Both the position numbers and the translations under genes were made by a program. Below, piece after piece: positions 6,277 through 6,373 of a stretch of DNA of 6,373 bases. Where the stretch lies: positions 1 to 6,373 of the forward strand of contig JAISYD010000091.1 in NCBI GenBank assembly GCA_031270145.1, read 5' to 3'. Source of the stretch: Planctomycetota bacterium (GTDB lineage Bacteria; Planctomycetota; SZUA-567). Within the stretch, counting starts at the first letter, position 1; each line of letters opens with the position of its first letter. Below the pieces are notes generated by a model. That model had not been told where the DNA came from. It ran no database searches and worked only from the letters and a program-made list of their open reading frames with translations.

Positions 6277-6373
6277 ATGGGCTTCCGGCGGCTTGACCGA
6301 CATGAGTTTGGCCGGATTGGCGGCGGGACTAACGCATTGAAATCTCCTATGAAAGAAGTCCACTCCGAAAAAA
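6277..6373 (+). CDS. Possible 5' end of a divergent hypothetical ORF, cut by window edge
   Basis: An ATG at 6277, just after an in-frame stop at 6268-6270, opens a frame that stays open to the right edge for 32 codons (begins MGFRRLDRHEFGRIGGG). There is no good ribosome binding site, and I do not recognise the peptide. The same stretch is also open to the edge in two frames on the minus strand, ending with stops at 6256-6258 and 6267-6269, so it could instead be the tail of a gene upstream of hydC. Third-position GC is only about half in all three frames, lower than in the operon, so it does not choose between them. Non-coding sequence or a dispersed repeat is equally possible. Confidence 0.2.
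   Translation, partial: MGFRRLDRHEFGRIGGGTNALKSPMKEVHSEK

Noticed and set aside
1..6373. tRNA, rRNA, CRISPR array or insertion sequence
   Set aside because: No cloverleaf, repeat-spacer pattern, terminal inverted repeats or transposase-like frame was seen on either strand.

Overview
The window carries one co-oriented operon on the minus strand, running from a promoter region near position 6240 leftwards past position 1. The genes have strong Shine-Dalgarno sequences and are packed tightly, with overlaps of 11 and 8 bases and gaps of 44 and 9 bases. Reading order is: a NuoE-like [2Fe-2S] subunit (hydC, 6141-5650), a NuoF-like flavoprotein (hydB, 5660-3786), a catalytic [FeFe]-hydrogenase subunit (hydA, 3741-1981), a small thioredoxin-fold [2Fe-2S] ferredoxin (1988-1710), and a second, divergent [FeFe]-hydrogenase-like protein with a PAS domain (HydS type, 1700 to the left edge, C-terminus cut off).

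The first three genes match, domain for domain, the trimeric NAD-dependent electron-bifurcating/confurcating [FeFe] hydrogenase (HydABC; the catalytic subunit resembles HndD of Desulfovibrio in length). As known for the family, the complex couples oxidation of NADH and reduced ferredoxin to H2 formation, or the reverse. All H-cluster motifs and all expected Fe-S cysteines of HydA, HydB and HydC are present, so the enzyme looks intact. The last two genes look like an attached H2/redox-sensing module. HydS keeps the H-cluster cysteines but has alanine at the proton-transfer cysteine position, lacks the small-subunit domain, and continues into an FeS domain and a PAS domain. This layout is known for putative sensory [FeFe] hydrogenases. 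Its signalling partner (kinase or phosphatase), if there is one, would lie beyond the left edge. No maturation genes (hydE, hydF, hydG) are in the window.

Region by region: 1-1700 hydS (partial); 1710-1988 ferredoxin; 1981-3741 hydA; 3742-3785 short spacer with the hydA ribosome binding site; 3786-5660 hydB; 5650-6141 hydC; 6142-6276 an AT-rich promoter/leader region; 6277-6373 ambiguous sequence, possibly the start of a divergent gene or the tail of an upstream one.

The organism is a strict anaerobe with a GC-rich genome: a fermenter, acetogen, syntroph or sulfate reducer. The sequence alone does not decide the phylum. The many long open frames on the opposite strand are GC-rich shadows of these genes.
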